Below the pieces are notes generated by a model, which was not told the DNA's origin, did not search any database, and was given only the letters and a program-made list of their open reading frames with translations. Position numbers and translations under genes: made by a program. From Eubacterium sp. (GTDB taxonomy: Bacteria; Bacillota; Clostridia; Lachnospirales; Lachnospiraceae): 64,000 nt of DNA. Positions within the stretch are counted from its first letter, which is position 1. Every line of letters starts with the position of its first letter. Positions 43,001 to 51,315 of the stretch are shown here, piece by piece. The DNA lies in contig JAAWDZ010000060.1 of the NCBI GenBank assembly GCA_022794015.1, positions 31,009-95,008 on the forward strand, in the 5' to 3' direction.

Positions 43001-46000
43001 GTTGTAAAAGCGGTAAATGAAACGGCAGCGGAACAGCCCAAGCTTTCCGTAACGAATCTTGCAGGAGAAGCAACGGTAACTACATCCGTGATGGATTTGT
43101 CTGCCGTAGAAGGCCTGTTTATACTGGATGAGAATGCCGGTACGCCCATATACAGCATTGTACCCGGAGGAACAGGAACGGCATCCCTGGGCGAAGACGG
43201 GAAGACATTAACTGCGACAAAATCCGGCACGATCCGGATTGGTATGATGACATCACCGACAGCGACACATGCATCCGGTGCAAGAATCATTGCCACGCTG
43301 ACCGTTGAGATTCCGAAAGCAGACAAAACGGCGCTGCTTGAGGCAATTGCGTCAGCAGAAGGTAAGGAAGAGGCAATATATACACCAGAGAGCTGGGAGG
43401 CTTTACAGGAAGCTCTTTTAAATGCAAAACAGGCAGCAGCCAAAGAAGAACCGTCACAGGAAGAAGTAAATGCTGCAACGGCATTGTTAGAAGCGGCGCT
43501 TGACGGTTTGGAGGAAGAAAAAATCAAATCATACTACTATCTGACTGCAAAGGTAGATGAAGCAAACAAAATTTATGGCACGAATACGCCAAAGGCAGAA
43601 GAATATGGCCTGATTTATCTGGACGCTGCAAATTCAAGCTCCGCATGGGGAGGTATTCATGTCAATGAATATGACGGCGGTGAAAAAACAATGGGTGCGG
43701 ACGCGCCGATCAGCATGAACGTAGACGGTGCGCGTAAGGTATTTCCACAGGGGTTAAGCGGCAATGCAAATGCTACGATGGTATTTCATCTGAACAATAT
43801 CCCGGCAGATCGCTTTGAGGGTTATGTTGGAATTGATTATACCAAATCTACGAAGCCCGGAAGAGACGGCGCGCGCTTCTATTTCTACAAAGACAGTGTC
43901 AGTGAAGAAAACCTGCTGGCGGACAGCGGCGTGATTAATCAGCCGGATGATGCAAAATTTATGAAGGTAGATTTGACGGGCGTACAGAAGCTGGTGATTT
44001 ATGTAGATAACAATGGTACGCAAAATGACGACTGCATTGATATTGCAGATGCAAAAATTTTTGTAAAAGTTGATAAGACCGCATTAAATGAAGCAATTGC
44101 TCTGGCTGAAAGCAAAAAAGAGAAAGACTATACACCGGAGAGCTGGGAAGTATTTGAGGCTGCCCTTGCTGCAGCAAAGGAGATTGCAGCGAAAGAAAAT
44201 GCATTGCTGGATGAAGTGGAAGAAGCAAAAGCTTCTCTGCAGCAGGCTATGGACGGGCTGGCAGAAAAGACGCCGGAGCGTGTGAAGACATATTATTACC
44301 TGACGGCAAAAGTCGATGAGCCAGGTAAAATATTTGGAACGGATATGCCGGAGTCAGATGAATATGGCCTGATTTATATGGATACTGCTGTTTCCAGTTC
44401 CGGATGGGGCGGATTCCACGTGAATGAATACAATGGCGGCGAAAAGACGATGGGAGCGGACGCCCCAATCAGTATGAATGTAGACGGTGCGCGTAAAGTA
44501 TTTGAACAGGGGATCAGCGGTAATACGGATGCCACTTTGGTATTCGATTTAAGCAGTATTCCGGCAGAGCGCTTTGAAGGTTATGTAGGAGTTGATTATA
44601 TAAAAGCTGGAAAAAACAAGGACGGCGTACGTTTCTACTTCTATAAGGACAGTGTCAGCGAAGAAAACCTGCTTGCGGACAGCGGTATTATCAAACAGCC
44701 GGATAATGCGAAACTTATGATGGTAGATTTGACAGGCGTACAGAAGCTGGTTATCTATGTGGATAAAGTGAGTTCAAACAGCGACGACTGCATTGATATT
44801 GCAGATGCAAAAATCTATTTAAATACGCTGGATTTGATGCAGGATATTCTGAACAAGGCGAATGAGGCGCAGATTTTAGCCGAAGATGCACAGACGGCGG
44901 CCGAAGATGCAGCCGAGGCAGCGGATAAAGCAAAGGGAGAGGCTATCACAGCACAGACCAATGCGGCTACAGCAGCCAGAGATGCAGCAGGGGCAAAAGA
45001 TGAAGCAGAACGCGCCAGAAATGACGCGCTGGATGCCCAGAGCAAGGCAGAAAGTGCCCGTGGTGAGGCGGATAAGGCCAAAATAGCAGCAGATATGGCT
45101 CAGCAGAAGGCCGAGGATGCGCAGGCAGCAGCCGAGGCAGCTCAGAAGCTGGCAGCTGCGAACCAGTCAGAGGCCAAAAACGCGCAGAAAGCAGCCGAAG
45201 AAGCCCAGGCAGCAGCCGAGCTTGCACTGGAGAATGCAGCAAAGGCTGAGAGCAACGCAAAAATAGCAGAAACAAATGCGCAGACAGCGGCAGGCAATGC
45301 AAAAACAGCGGAACAAAATGCGAAAGCAGCAGAATTAAATGCCCTGACAGCAAAAGAAGCAGCAGAAGATGCAGTACGCAATGCACAGACATCCGAAACC
45401 AACGCATCTGTATCTGCAAGCGCAGCACAGACCGCAAAGGAAGCAGCCGAAGCTGCAAGAAATGCGGCAGAGGGTTATAATGACGACGCCCAGGCAGCAG
45501 CCGCTGCAGCAGCAGAGGCACTGGCAGATGCGAAGACTGCAAAACAGCAGGCAAATGCGGCAAAAGAAGAAGCTGTATCTGCAAAAGATGCAGCAGAAAA
45601 AGCAAGAGATGATGCTGAAACTGCAAGGCAGGAGGCCCTGGAGGCAAAGAATAATGCAGCATTAAGCGCCACTGCAGCCGCAAATGCAAAAGATATTGCG
45701 CTGGCAGCGCAGGCTAAGGCAGACGCAGCAAGCAAGCTGGCAGAAACATATAAAGACGGAGCCGAAGCAGCACAGAACCTGGCAAAAGCATACAGGGACG
45801 GTGCACTGGAAGCGCAGAGGCTTGCAATAGAAGCTCAGAAGAAGGCAGAGCAGGCTGCAAAAGAAGCAGAGGAAATATGGAAGAAAGTGCAGCAGGAGAC
45901 GGCAGAAAAACTGGCCCAGGCAGACCGGAATCTGCAAAAGTCAAAGAATCTTGTAGCAAAACAGAAATTCCGGGCACGCAAGGCAGCTATCCTCTCTATA

Positions 46001-46267
46001 AAGAGCACAAAGAAAAAACAGGCAAAATTAAACTGGAAAATTGTAAAAGATGCAGAAGGATATGTAATCCAGTACATTGCAGAAAAGAAGTTCAGCAGTC
46101 CGAAGACGGTTGAAGTAGAAGTAAAGGGCGGAACTACACAGACGAAAGCCATCAAAAAATTAAAGAGTGGGAAAACCTATTATTTCCGCGTACGTGCTTA
46201 CAGAACTATAAATGGAAAGAGAATTTATTCTAAGTACAGCGCGAAAAAATCGTTGAAGATTAAATAA
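37076..46267 (+). CDS. Giant secreted multidomain GH2 beta-galactosidase (LacZ type)
   Basis: A 3063-residue exported enzyme expected to hydrolyse terminal beta-galactosides of extracellular glycans. A signal peptide ending near NAET (about residue 31) is followed by the GH2 jelly-roll, Ig-like and TIM-barrel domains. The acid/base Glu is in SLGNEAG (E531) and the nucleophile in MMEYQHSMGN (E600), as in LacZ, with a beta-sandwich C-terminal domain to about 1145. Next come two cadherin-like plus CBM-like units (about 1150-1760), further beta modules, two FIVAR/NPCBM-like units (2083-2585), an Ala-rich coiled-coil stalk (2590-2960) and a fibronectin-III-like end. No LPXTG was found. ATG 37076 follows AAGGAGGATGAAG. 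Confidence 0.93.
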   Translation: MKKAVKRLVLTTLILFTALGITGGKASKVNAETVTGQEWTTPEKVRVNQTDARSAIIPFNDVESAKQNPTLRSGKSSPNYIDLNGTWKFNWVSKPAEKPDITDVTSIPENYFDITVPSSWQTNMQYAGWKGDEIDWPIYNNQEYPWQASSKSIPGQPMGNGSAAPTAYNPVGTYMRTVTIDEKDMGNRFIITFNGVEAGFYLYVNGQAVGYDEDSFTTAEFDITDYLHAGENLIAAQVYHYTTGSYIENQDMIYYAGIHRDVYITKQPKVSIFDYNVETTFDNHNYEKANLELKVDVANITDAAAARKVRVYLYDDKGTVVSAVDGLEQNVNPTAGGEGTAVFTAQVSNPKLWSAEIPNLYTLVIALCDNDGNIIQTVGKRIGFREFYVEGDSKNSEMRINGQNIEFYGVCRGEADPAGGHHVPYETIVKDVQNAKQLNINAIRTSHFPPDPNLIELADEYGLYIMDEVNVESHNARTMGIPADAQYESESGRVFPGNDRRYQNAMVDRMTSMVMRDKNNASVIIYSLGNEAGTDVSDKLAPDPQEGNFNRMIDVIKALDSEKLIHYQGWVGNQRVDIEGTMYPAHNKLNPGDKPFIMMEYQHSMGNTGGDFEKYTDVFEASPRFQGGFIWDYVDQSAYTPKDGKGGSGLTRDDLFFGFDHSWKQNSDDYNFCVNGFIFPDRTWSPQAYEIKYYYQDLKFTQTAAQAAENKFTMKNFNRFQNANFYELTWSVLENGKVLETGIFTDEEADLLPRQGSIGAPSVRELTVPFTVTEPKAGAEYILQIDYKLKEDLVYAPKGYVQGSEQFVMDIKTEEKMVELDTLPELTTVNGDKEVTVTGTADGKAFTVAFDKETGLMSTYQVDGKNLISKAPVGSFFRPEPDQNAAVGGTGWKDGGEAYDKWYGQGENMKDVTVHVTSVIPEATTISVKARLQNDSEYATEYTVYGNGFVMVNAKLTPSESAPSQLGEFGMWMQVPGEYENMTWYGRGPSETYWNRKAGNMAGVWSGSVTDQFVPYVRIQENGNKTDVRWLALQNEEGEGLLASMVYGSGYTGDMLEAVALHYTPGELSTHQSGNWYPYQAEATEDVNLRLLLHQKGVGNVTWATEPVSAVINKSNSKLLEYSYMLMPLSKDDDPMEKSKVVMGELPELPAITSIKVDGKVLSDFDPNQMEYTVVLPSGYTGIPDVTATGPSTLDISCAQAEALPGTAVVTVAYTSPDTGMVTKTEYKVIFDPGTREIERPLSNLVTVPSIQAETPMIHPGGRLLFAYSGYNGIYQNTSEKGALLTTGPSGGEKTYETGFAGNAEQILDIDISSLDAMTFSGVGGIDWALKANNSKSTIIFEVWAHKDVSALTEEYYKNPDNINNDKNGNGTADWTASGWTKVASSALITGNAKEPKHIFDKIPMTYEDGDAVKSYEAIRLVMNANGNNGHDQGVWGDPRIQCITEEWPGSGFEEPKEDTVEIKVNGVALENFDPAVKEYNVKLSYGMELPVVTAFVRDQGGVVPVKISEITQVPGDVTLSYDNGVPTEYTIHFTKDAAIEGETAYLSDVVEIPKLNGPASVRNGNLLYAYSGAGAIYTDRSEGNGTDTALKLQNGDTAETYEHGFAGKAQQVIDIDISSQRAGTFRAKAGIDAAMKPAGSTQGSEGPTVQFEVWGHKNITRLDYSNTNLTADGTDQEDFETEGWVKLAVSPVMSNGDYNGTLEVQSGTCTFNVDLTYLDGRNAKSYEALRLVMNPVNGSNADDQGVWADARVDFVKEETPIMSMPVLDDAKIVADENGVSLPILISGIDTGTDRMFDIMFAAYDADGRMVGFTKEHFNAKDTGANIDETIRVNYDVAAASDAKLAFMVWMDEDAVSPVYGVFTGTKEGGFAAANLPYINTIAENPQASLSIDPEKNTVTVQGSGFTPNSTLTLYAVYENEDIASVRAAAGRGPDYVAQTTCDSAGKFSYTYLSNYDLEETSIVEATVGGQGLQSVVKAVNETAAEQPKLSVTNLAGEATVTTSVMDLSAVEGLFILDENAGTPIYSIVPGGTGTASLGEDGKTLTATKSGTIRIGMMTSPTATHASGARIIATLTVEIPKADKTALLEAIASAEGKEEAIYTPESWEALQEALLNAKQAAAKEEPSQEEVNAATALLEAALDGLEEEKIKSYYYLTAKVDEANKIYGTNTPKAEEYGLIYLDAANSSSAWGGIHVNEYDGGEKTMGADAPISMNVDGARKVFPQGLSGNANATMVFHLNNIPADRFEGYVGIDYTKSTKPGRDGARFYFYKDSVSEENLLADSGVINQPDDAKFMKVDLTGVQKLVIYVDNNGTQNDDCIDIADAKIFVKVDKTALNEAIALAESKKEKDYTPESWEVFEAALAAAKEIAAKENALLDEVEEAKASLQQAMDGLAEKTPERVKTYYYLTAKVDEPGKIFGTDMPESDEYGLIYMDTAVSSSGWGGFHVNEYNGGEKTMGADAPISMNVDGARKVFEQGISGNTDATLVFDLSSIPAERFEGYVGVDYIKAGKNKDGVRFYFYKDSVSEENLLADSGIIKQPDNAKLMMVDLTGVQKLVIYVDKVSSNSDDCIDIADAKIYLNTLDLMQDILNKANEAQILAEDAQTAAEDAAEAADKAKGEAITAQTNAATAARDAAGAKDEAERARNDALDAQSKAESARGEADKAKIAADMAQQKAEDAQAAAEAAQKLAAANQSEAKNAQKAAEEAQAAAELALENAAKAESNAKIAETNAQTAAGNAKTAEQNAKAAELNALTAKEAAEDAVRNAQTSETNASVSASAAQTAKEAAEAARNAAEGYNDDAQAAAAAAAEALADAKTAKQQANAAKEEAVSAKDAAEKARDDAETARQEALEAKNNAALSATAAANAKDIALAAQAKADAASKLAETYKDGAEAAQNLAKAYRDGALEAQRLAIEAQKKAEQAAKEAEEIWKKVQQETAEKLAQADRNLQKSKNLVAKQKFRARKAAILSIKSTKKKQAKLNWKIVKDAEGYVIQYIAEKKFSSPKTVEVEVKGGTTQTKAIKKLKSGKTYYFRVRAYRTINGKRIYSKYSAKKSLKIK
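40797..42350 (+). repeat. Duplicated CBM-like plus cadherin-like unit in the GH2 gene
   Basis: Two copies begin near 40797 and 41700. Matching landmarks are TYETGFAGNAEQILDIDISS versus TYEHGFAGKAQQVIDIDISS, FEVWAHKD versus FEVWGHKN, and SYEAIRLVMNANG versus SYEALRLVMNPVN. The copies have diverged, so the duplication is old. Confidence 0.85.
43321..44830 (+). repeat. Tandem FIVAR + NPCBM-like units in the GH2 gene
   Basis: Unit 1 runs from about 43321 to 44070 and unit 2 from about 44071 to 44830. Both FIVAR parts share YTPESWE, and both NPCBM-like parts share ADAPISMNVDGARKVF and FYFYKDSVSEENLLADSG exactly, which suggests a recent duplication or gene conversion. FIVAR and NPCBM domains are carbohydrate-linked in clostridial glycosidases. 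Confidence 0.87.
44840..45960 (+). repeat. Ala-rich coiled-coil stalk region of the GH2 gene
   Basis: About 370 residues of repeated AEDAQTAAEDAAEAADKA-type sequence with Ala in most positions, and Glu, Lys, Gln, Asp and Asn in the others. The DNA is correspondingly rich in GCA codons and short imperfect repeats. It should form a long helical rod. It also yields long antisense ORFs that are artefacts. Confidence 0.9.
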
Positions 46268-46370
46268 GAAGTATTGCAGGGGCTGCCGCATTTTGCGGCG
46301 GCCCGTTGCATTTCACAGATCATTTTACAAATTCTTTAGAAAAAAACAAGAAAAGTTCACGATCTCCGTA

Positions 46371-46399
46371 TTGCTTTTAAATCCCCTAACACATATAAT
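46371..46399 (+). promoter_or_regulatory. Promoter of ftsH
   Basis: -35 TTGCTT (46371-46376), a 17-bp spacer and -10 TATAAT (46394-46399). The transcript would start near 46406. Confidence 0.7.
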
Positions 46400-46406
46400 A
46401 TACAGT

Positions 46407-46432
46407 AACGGCATTTTCATTTGCCGTTTTTA
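46407..46432 (+). terminator. Hairpin plus T-run at the start of the ftsH transcript
   Basis: AACGGCA (46407-46413) pairs with TGCCGTT (46422-46428), followed by TTTAA. It starts within a base or two of the predicted transcription start, so it could be a stabilising 5' hairpin or an attenuator rather than the end of the upstream gene. Confidence 0.5.
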
Positions 46433-46480
46433 ATACGCAGTACAGGGCATATAAACCTGCGCTGTCATACGGAGGAAATT

Positions 46481-48430
46481 ATGGACAATCAGGAACCAAA
46501 TAAACAAAGCAACAATAACCGCAATAATAAAAATGGGCAGGTGATCATGACATTTATCATGGTATCCCTTTTTGCCCTGTTTATTATGAGCATCGTGTCA
46601 AACAAAGTAGGACAGCAGTTCAATCAGGAAATTTCCTATACGGAGTTCTTAGAAAAAGTAGAAGCCGGGGAAGTCGAGAGCATCAAGTATACCGGAACAC
46701 AGATTAACATTGTGCAGAAGGCCAAAAAGGACGCGTCCCATAAGCCTACGTTTTATACCGGAATGGTCAGTGACGAAGCTTTGATTCCGCTTTTAAAAGA
46801 GCATGACGTAGAGATTTTCGGTTACATTCCGGACAATACCTCTACCTGGATCTACAATATTTTAAGTTTTGTTATTCCGCTTGCCCTGGTGTGGATCCTG
46901 CTTGCATTTCTGATGCGGCGTATGGGCGGAGGCGGCGGCATGATGGGTGTCGGCAAGAGTACGGCCAAGGTTTATGTGGAGAAATCCACAGGCGTCACAT
47001 TTAAGGACGTTGCGGGGCAGGACGAGGCAAAGGAAAGCCTGCAAGAGGTTGTGGATTTTCTGCATAACCCCAGGAAATATCTGGATATCGGAGCCAAGCT
47101 GCCAAAGGGAGCGCTTTTAGTAGGTCCTCCGGGAACCGGTAAGACGCTTCTGGCGAAGGCAGTAGCGGGCGAGGCGAAGGTGCCGTTTTTCTCACTGGCC
47201 GGTTCGGACTTTGTGGAAATGTTTGTCGGCGTGGGTGCGTCGAGAGTGCGCGATTTGTTTAAAGAGGCGCAGAAGCAGGCGCCGTGCATTATTTTCATAG
47301 ACGAGATTGATGCGATTGGCAAAAGCCGCGATTCGAGATATGGCGGAGGCAATGATGAGCGTGAGCAGACGTTGAATCAGCTTCTGGCGGAGATGGACGG
47401 ATTTGATACGTCTAAAGGTCTGTTAATTTTGGCTGCTACGAATCGGCCGGAGGTACTGGATAAGGCACTGCTGCGTCCGGGGCGTTTTGACAGACGGATT
47501 ATTGTAGACCGTCCGGATCAAAAGGGGCGGCTTGAGACTTTAAAGGTACATGCCAAGGATGTTATGATGGATGAAACGGTAGATCTGGAGGCGCTTGCGC
47601 TTGCAACGGCGGGACTGGTCGGTTCGGATCTTGCGAATATGATCAATGAAGCGGCAATTATTGCGGTTAAGGGCGGGCGTAAGTTTGTCAATCAGTCTGA
47701 TTTGTTTGAAGCATTTGAACTGGTGGCGGTCGGCGGCAAGGAAAAAAAGGACCGTGTGATGAGCGACAAGGAGAAGCGGATTGTATCCTATCACGAGGTG
47801 GGTCATGCCATGGCGACTGCATTGCAGAAGAATACAGAGCCGGTGCAGAAGATTACGATTGTGCCGCGTACGATGGGCGCATTGGGGTACACTCTGCAGA
47901 CGCCGGAAGAAGAGAAGTTTTTGGATACCAAAGAAGAGCTTTTAGCTAAGATTACAACTTTTATGGCAGGACGCGCGGCGGAGGAGATTGTGTTCCACTC
48001 TGTCACAAGCGGCGCAGCCAATGATATTGAACAGGCGACGAATATTGCCAAATCCATGATTACCCGTTTTGGTATGTCAGAGAAATTTGGTATGATGAGT
48101 CTGGTGACAGTAGAAAGTCAGTATCTGGACGGCCGTGCAGCGATGAATTGTGCTGAGAAGACAGCGGCGCAGGTGGATAAAGAGGTTTTGAAAGTCATCA
48201 ATTCCTGCTATGCCAAAGCCGTGCAGCTCTTGACGGAGAACAGAGAGGTGCTGGATCAGATTTCCGATTATCTTTATCAGCATGAAACCATCACCGGCAA
48301 GGAGTTTATGAAAATTTTCCGCCGGTTAAAAGGTCTGCCGGAACCAAAGGAAGAGAATGAGAGCAAAGAGGCAGGAAAAGGCAGGCAGATTGATATTACG
48401 ATAGACAGCGATAAGGATGGACAGTCATGA
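46481..48430 (+). CDS. ftsH: ATP-dependent zinc metalloprotease FtsH
   Basis: FtsH degrades unneeded or misfolded membrane and regulatory proteins. The 649 residues have two membrane helices ([16 protein letters not shown] and [18 protein letters not shown]), an AAA domain with Walker [11 protein letters not shown] and Walker [11 protein letters not shown], and the zinc site HEVGH near residue 433. ATG 46481 follows GGAGG; the track start at 46421 adds an unrelated leader. Its stop overlaps the uvrC start (ATGA). Confidence 0.97.
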   Translation: MDNQEPNKQSNNNRNNKNGQVIMTFIMVSLFALFIMSIVSNKVGQQFNQEISYTEFLEKVEAGEVESIKYTGTQINIVQKAKKDASHKPTFYTGMVSDEALIPLLKEHDVEIFGYIPDNTSTWIYNILSFVIPLALVWILLAFLMRRMGGGGGMMGVGKSTAKVYVEKSTGVTFKDVAGQDEAKESLQEVVDFLHNPRKYLDIGAKLPKGALLVGPPGTGKTLLAKAVAGEAKVPFFSLAGSDFVEMFVGVGASRVRDLFKEAQKQAPCIIFIDEIDAIGKSRDSRYGGGNDEREQTLNQLLAEMDGFDTSKGLLILAATNRPEVLDKALLRPGRFDRRIIVDRPDQKGRLETLKVHAKDVMMDETVDLEALALATAGLVGSDLANMINEAAIIAVKGGRKFVNQSDLFEAFELVAVGGKEKKDRVMSDKEKRIVSYHEVGHAMATALQKNTEPVQKITIVPRTMGALGYTLQTPEEEKFLDTKEELLAKITTFMAGRAAEEIVFHSVTSGAANDIEQATNIAKSMITRFGMSEKFGMMSLVTVESQYLDGRAAMNCAEKTAAQVDKEVLKVINSCYAKAVQLLTENREVLDQISDYLYQHETITGKEFMKIFRRLKGLPEPKEENESKEAGKGRQIDITIDSDKDGQS

Positions 48431-50310
48431 TATTTCACTTAGAAGAAGAATTGAAAAAACTCCCGGATTTGCCGGGAGTTTATATTATGCATGACAAAAA
48501 GGATGCGATTATTTACATAGGAAAGGCCGTATCATTGACAAAGCGGGTACATCAGTATTTTCAGGCCAGCCACAATGAAGGGCTTAAGAAAGCGCAGATG
48601 GTGAAACAGATTGCGCGTTTTGAGTATATTGTGACAGATTCGGAGCTGGAAGCGCTGGTTCTGGAATGTAATCTGATCAAAGAGCACAGGCCGAAGTACA
48701 ATACCATGCTGCGGGATGATAAAACTTATCCGTATATCAAAGTGACTCTGGGGGAAGAATTTCCAAGAGTCCTTTTTGCACGTCATATGAAAAAAGACAA
48801 ATCCAGGTATTTTGGCCCGTATACCAGCGGTTCGGCTGTAAAAGATACGATTGATTTATTGAACAAGCTTTATGGGCTGCGTACCTGCAGCCGCGTGCTT
48901 CCAAGGGATATGGGGAAGGAGAGGCCCTGCCTGAATTACCATATCAAGCAGTGCCTGGCCCCCTGCCAGGGGTATATTTCCAAAGAAGAATATGCAAAGC
49001 GCATTGAAAGCGCAGTACGGTTTTTAAATGGGGAATTTGAGGCGATTATGCAGGAGCTTGAGGAGAAAATGACGGCTGCATCCCAGGCGCTGGAATTTGA
49101 AAAGGCGATGGAATACCGGGATTTGTTAAACAGTGTAAAGCAGATTGCCCAGAAGCAGAAAATTACGGATGCCAACGACGAAGACAGGGACGTAATCGGA
49201 GTGGCAAAGGACGGCGGGGATGCGGTAGTCCAGGTATTTTTTATCCGGGGCGGAAAACTGATTGGCAGGGAGCATTTTTATCTGCGAATTGCCGCAGAGG
49301 ATACAAGGGCACAGATTTTAACTGTTTTTTTAAAGCAGTATTACGCGGGAACGCCATATATTCCCAGACGGATTATGCTGCCCTGTGCCATTGAGGAAAA
49401 GGACGTGATAGAAGAATGGCTGGGCGGCAGACGTGGTGCGCGGGCCTACGTCCAGGTTCCGAGGAAAGGAATGAAGGAAAAGCTGGTGGAGCTGGCTTCT
49501 AAAAATGCTAAAATGGTATTGGATCAGGACAAAGAACGTTTAAAACGCGAAGAGGGCCGCACGATTGGAGCGATGAAGGAGATTGCCGGACTATTGGGTT
49601 TGTCTCAGGTTGTGCGCGTGGAAGCGTTTGACATTTCCAATATCAGCGGGTTTCAGTCCGTCGGATCTATGGTAGTTTATGAAAAAGGAAAGCCCTGCCG
49701 CAGCGATTACCGGAAGTTTCGCCTCAAAAGCGTATCCGGACCTGACGATTATGCGTCGATGTATGAGGTTCTGACCAGGCGGTTTGAACATGGAAAGGCG
49801 GAGCAAAGGGAGCTTTTGGAAAAAGGGATGGAAAATACCTATGGTAGTTTTACCAAATTTCCGGATCTGATTATGATGGATGGCGGAAAGGGACAGGTCA
49901 ATATTGCGCTTCGGGTGATTGAGGAGCTGCACCTGGATATCCCGGTCTGCGGCATGGTAAAAGATGATAATCACAGGACGCGCGGGTTATACTATAATGA
50001 TGCCGAAATCCCGATTGAAAAAGACAGCGAAGGCTTTAAACTGATTACCCGTATCCAGGATGAAGCGCACAGATTTGCCATTGAATACCACCGGTCGCTG
50101 CGCAGCAAGGGGCAGGTACATTCCGTATTGGACGAAATACCAGGTATTGGCCCGTCGCGCCGGAAAGCCCTGATGATACGTTATCCTTCCCTGGACGCGA
50201 TACGGGCGGCGGATGTGGAGGAGCTTGCACAAACTCCGTCTATGAATTTACAGGCTGCAAAAGCAGTATATCAGTATTTTCATTCGGTTGATGAAGAAAA
50301 AGAAGTATGA
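48427..50310 (+). CDS. uvrC: Excinuclease ABC subunit C
   Basis: UvrC makes both incisions in nucleotide excision repair. The 627 residues show the GIY-YIG nuclease ([19 protein letters not shown]) at about 15-95, a UVR motif ([17 protein letters not shown]) near 215, the RNase H-like endonuclease core, and the C-terminal helix-hairpin-helix ([13 protein letters not shown]). It overlaps ftsH by 4 bases, so the two are translated together. Confidence 0.97.
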   Translation: MIFHLEEELKKLPDLPGVYIMHDKKDAIIYIGKAVSLTKRVHQYFQASHNEGLKKAQMVKQIARFEYIVTDSELEALVLECNLIKEHRPKYNTMLRDDKTYPYIKVTLGEEFPRVLFARHMKKDKSRYFGPYTSGSAVKDTIDLLNKLYGLRTCSRVLPRDMGKERPCLNYHIKQCLAPCQGYISKEEYAKRIESAVRFLNGEFEAIMQELEEKMTAASQALEFEKAMEYRDLLNSVKQIAQKQKITDANDEDRDVIGVAKDGGDAVVQVFFIRGGKLIGREHFYLRIAAEDTRAQILTVFLKQYYAGTPYIPRRIMLPCAIEEKDVIEEWLGGRRGARAYVQVPRKGMKEKLVELASKNAKMVLDQDKERLKREEGRTIGAMKEIAGLLGLSQVVRVEAFDISNISGFQSVGSMVVYEKGKPCRSDYRKFRLKSVSGPDDYASMYEVLTRRFEHGKAEQRELLEKGMENTYGSFTKFPDLIMMDGGKGQVNIALRVIEELHLDIPVCGMVKDDNHRTRGLYYNDAEIPIEKDSEGFKLITRIQDEAHRFAIEYHRSLRSKGQVHSVLDEIPGIGPSRRKALMIRYPSLDAIRAADVEELAQTPSMNLQAAKAVYQYFHSVDEEKEV

Positions 50311-50350
50311 TATACTGATTGGTATAAAATTACAGTAAAGGAGAAAATTT

Positions 50351-51286
50351 ATGGATGGAGTAAGTGTAGCAAAAATTGCCAAAAAGATGGAGCTCAAAAA
50401 CTTTATCGAAGAAATTGATTTAAAAGAAAAGCGCATTCTCCTCTCCGACGTCAATCGGCCGGCGCTGCAGCTGAGCGGATATTTTGAGTATTTCGATCCG
50501 TCCCGTGTAGAGATCATTGGAATGGTAGAATACGCGTATCTGCAGAAAAAAACAGAAGAGGAACGCCAGAAGATTTACGACGAGTTTCTTTCCTACGATA
50601 TTCCCTGCGTGATTTTCTGCCGCGAGTTTGAACCGGACGCTAAGTTTTTGGAAACGGCTAAAAACAACGGTGTGCCGGTACTTGGTACGGAACAGGCGAC
50701 GTCTGAATTTATGGCGGGGATTATCAATATTCTTACAGAAGAGCTTGCGCCCTGTGTGACAATCCATGGGGTTCTGGTGGATGTATACGGGGAGGGCCTG
50801 TTGATTATGGGCGAGAGCGGCATCGGTAAGAGCGAAGCTGCTTTAGAGCTTGTGAAGAGGGGACACCGTCTGGTTACGGATGATGTGGTGGAAATCCGCA
50901 AAATCAATGATCATACGCTGATCGGCACTTCACCGGATATCACAAGATATTTTATTGAGTTGAGGGGAATCGGCATCATTGACGTCAAGACACTGTTTGG
51001 CGTGGAATGTGTCAAAGAAAAACAGAACATTGACCTTGTTATCAAGTTAGAAGACTGGAAGAAGGATAACGATTACGATCGTCTGGGATTGGAGGAAGAA
51101 TACACCGAGATACTGGGCAATCAGGTGGTATGCCATTCGCTGCCGATTCGTCCGGGGCGTAACCTTGCCGTAATCTGCGAAGCAGCCGCGGTCAACCACC
51201 GTCAGAAGAAGATGGGCTACAACGCCGCACAGGAGCTGTATCGCCGCGTACAGGCCAACCTCACCAAAAGCAGTAATGAGGAATAA
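50351..51286 (+). CDS. hprK: HPr kinase/phosphorylase
   Basis: HprK phosphorylates HPr at Ser46 and so controls catabolite repression through CcpA. The 311 residues have the N-terminal domain, the P-loop GESGIGKSEAALELVKRGH near residue 155, and the HPrK signature ELRGIGIIDVKTLFGV. It follows uvrC by 40 bases with AAAGGAG as ribosome binding site. Confidence 0.97.
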   Translation: MDGVSVAKIAKKMELKNFIEEIDLKEKRILLSDVNRPALQLSGYFEYFDPSRVEIIGMVEYAYLQKKTEEERQKIYDEFLSYDIPCVIFCREFEPDAKFLETAKNNGVPVLGTEQATSEFMAGIINILTEELAPCVTIHGVLVDVYGEGLLIMGESGIGKSEAALELVKRGHRLVTDDVVEIRKINDHTLIGTSPDITRYFIELRGIGIIDVKTLFGVECVKEKQNIDLVIKLEDWKKDNDYDRLGLEEEYTEILGNQVVCHSLPIRPGRNLAVICEAAAVNHRQKKMGYNAAQELYRRVQANLTKSSNEE

Positions 51287-51315
51287 AAATAAATCATAGA
51301 AAGAAGAGCAAAAAA

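Noticed and set aside
44967-45737. Several Leu- or Ala-rich minus-strand ORFs in the stalk region
   Set aside because: They are low-complexity translations of GCA-rich repeats antisense to the coiled coil.
46280-46305. GC-rich hairpin after the beta-galactosidase as a classical terminator
   Set aside because: GGGCTGCCGCA/TGCGGCGGCCC is a strong stem, but no T-run follows. It may still end transcription, so it is noted here rather than listed.
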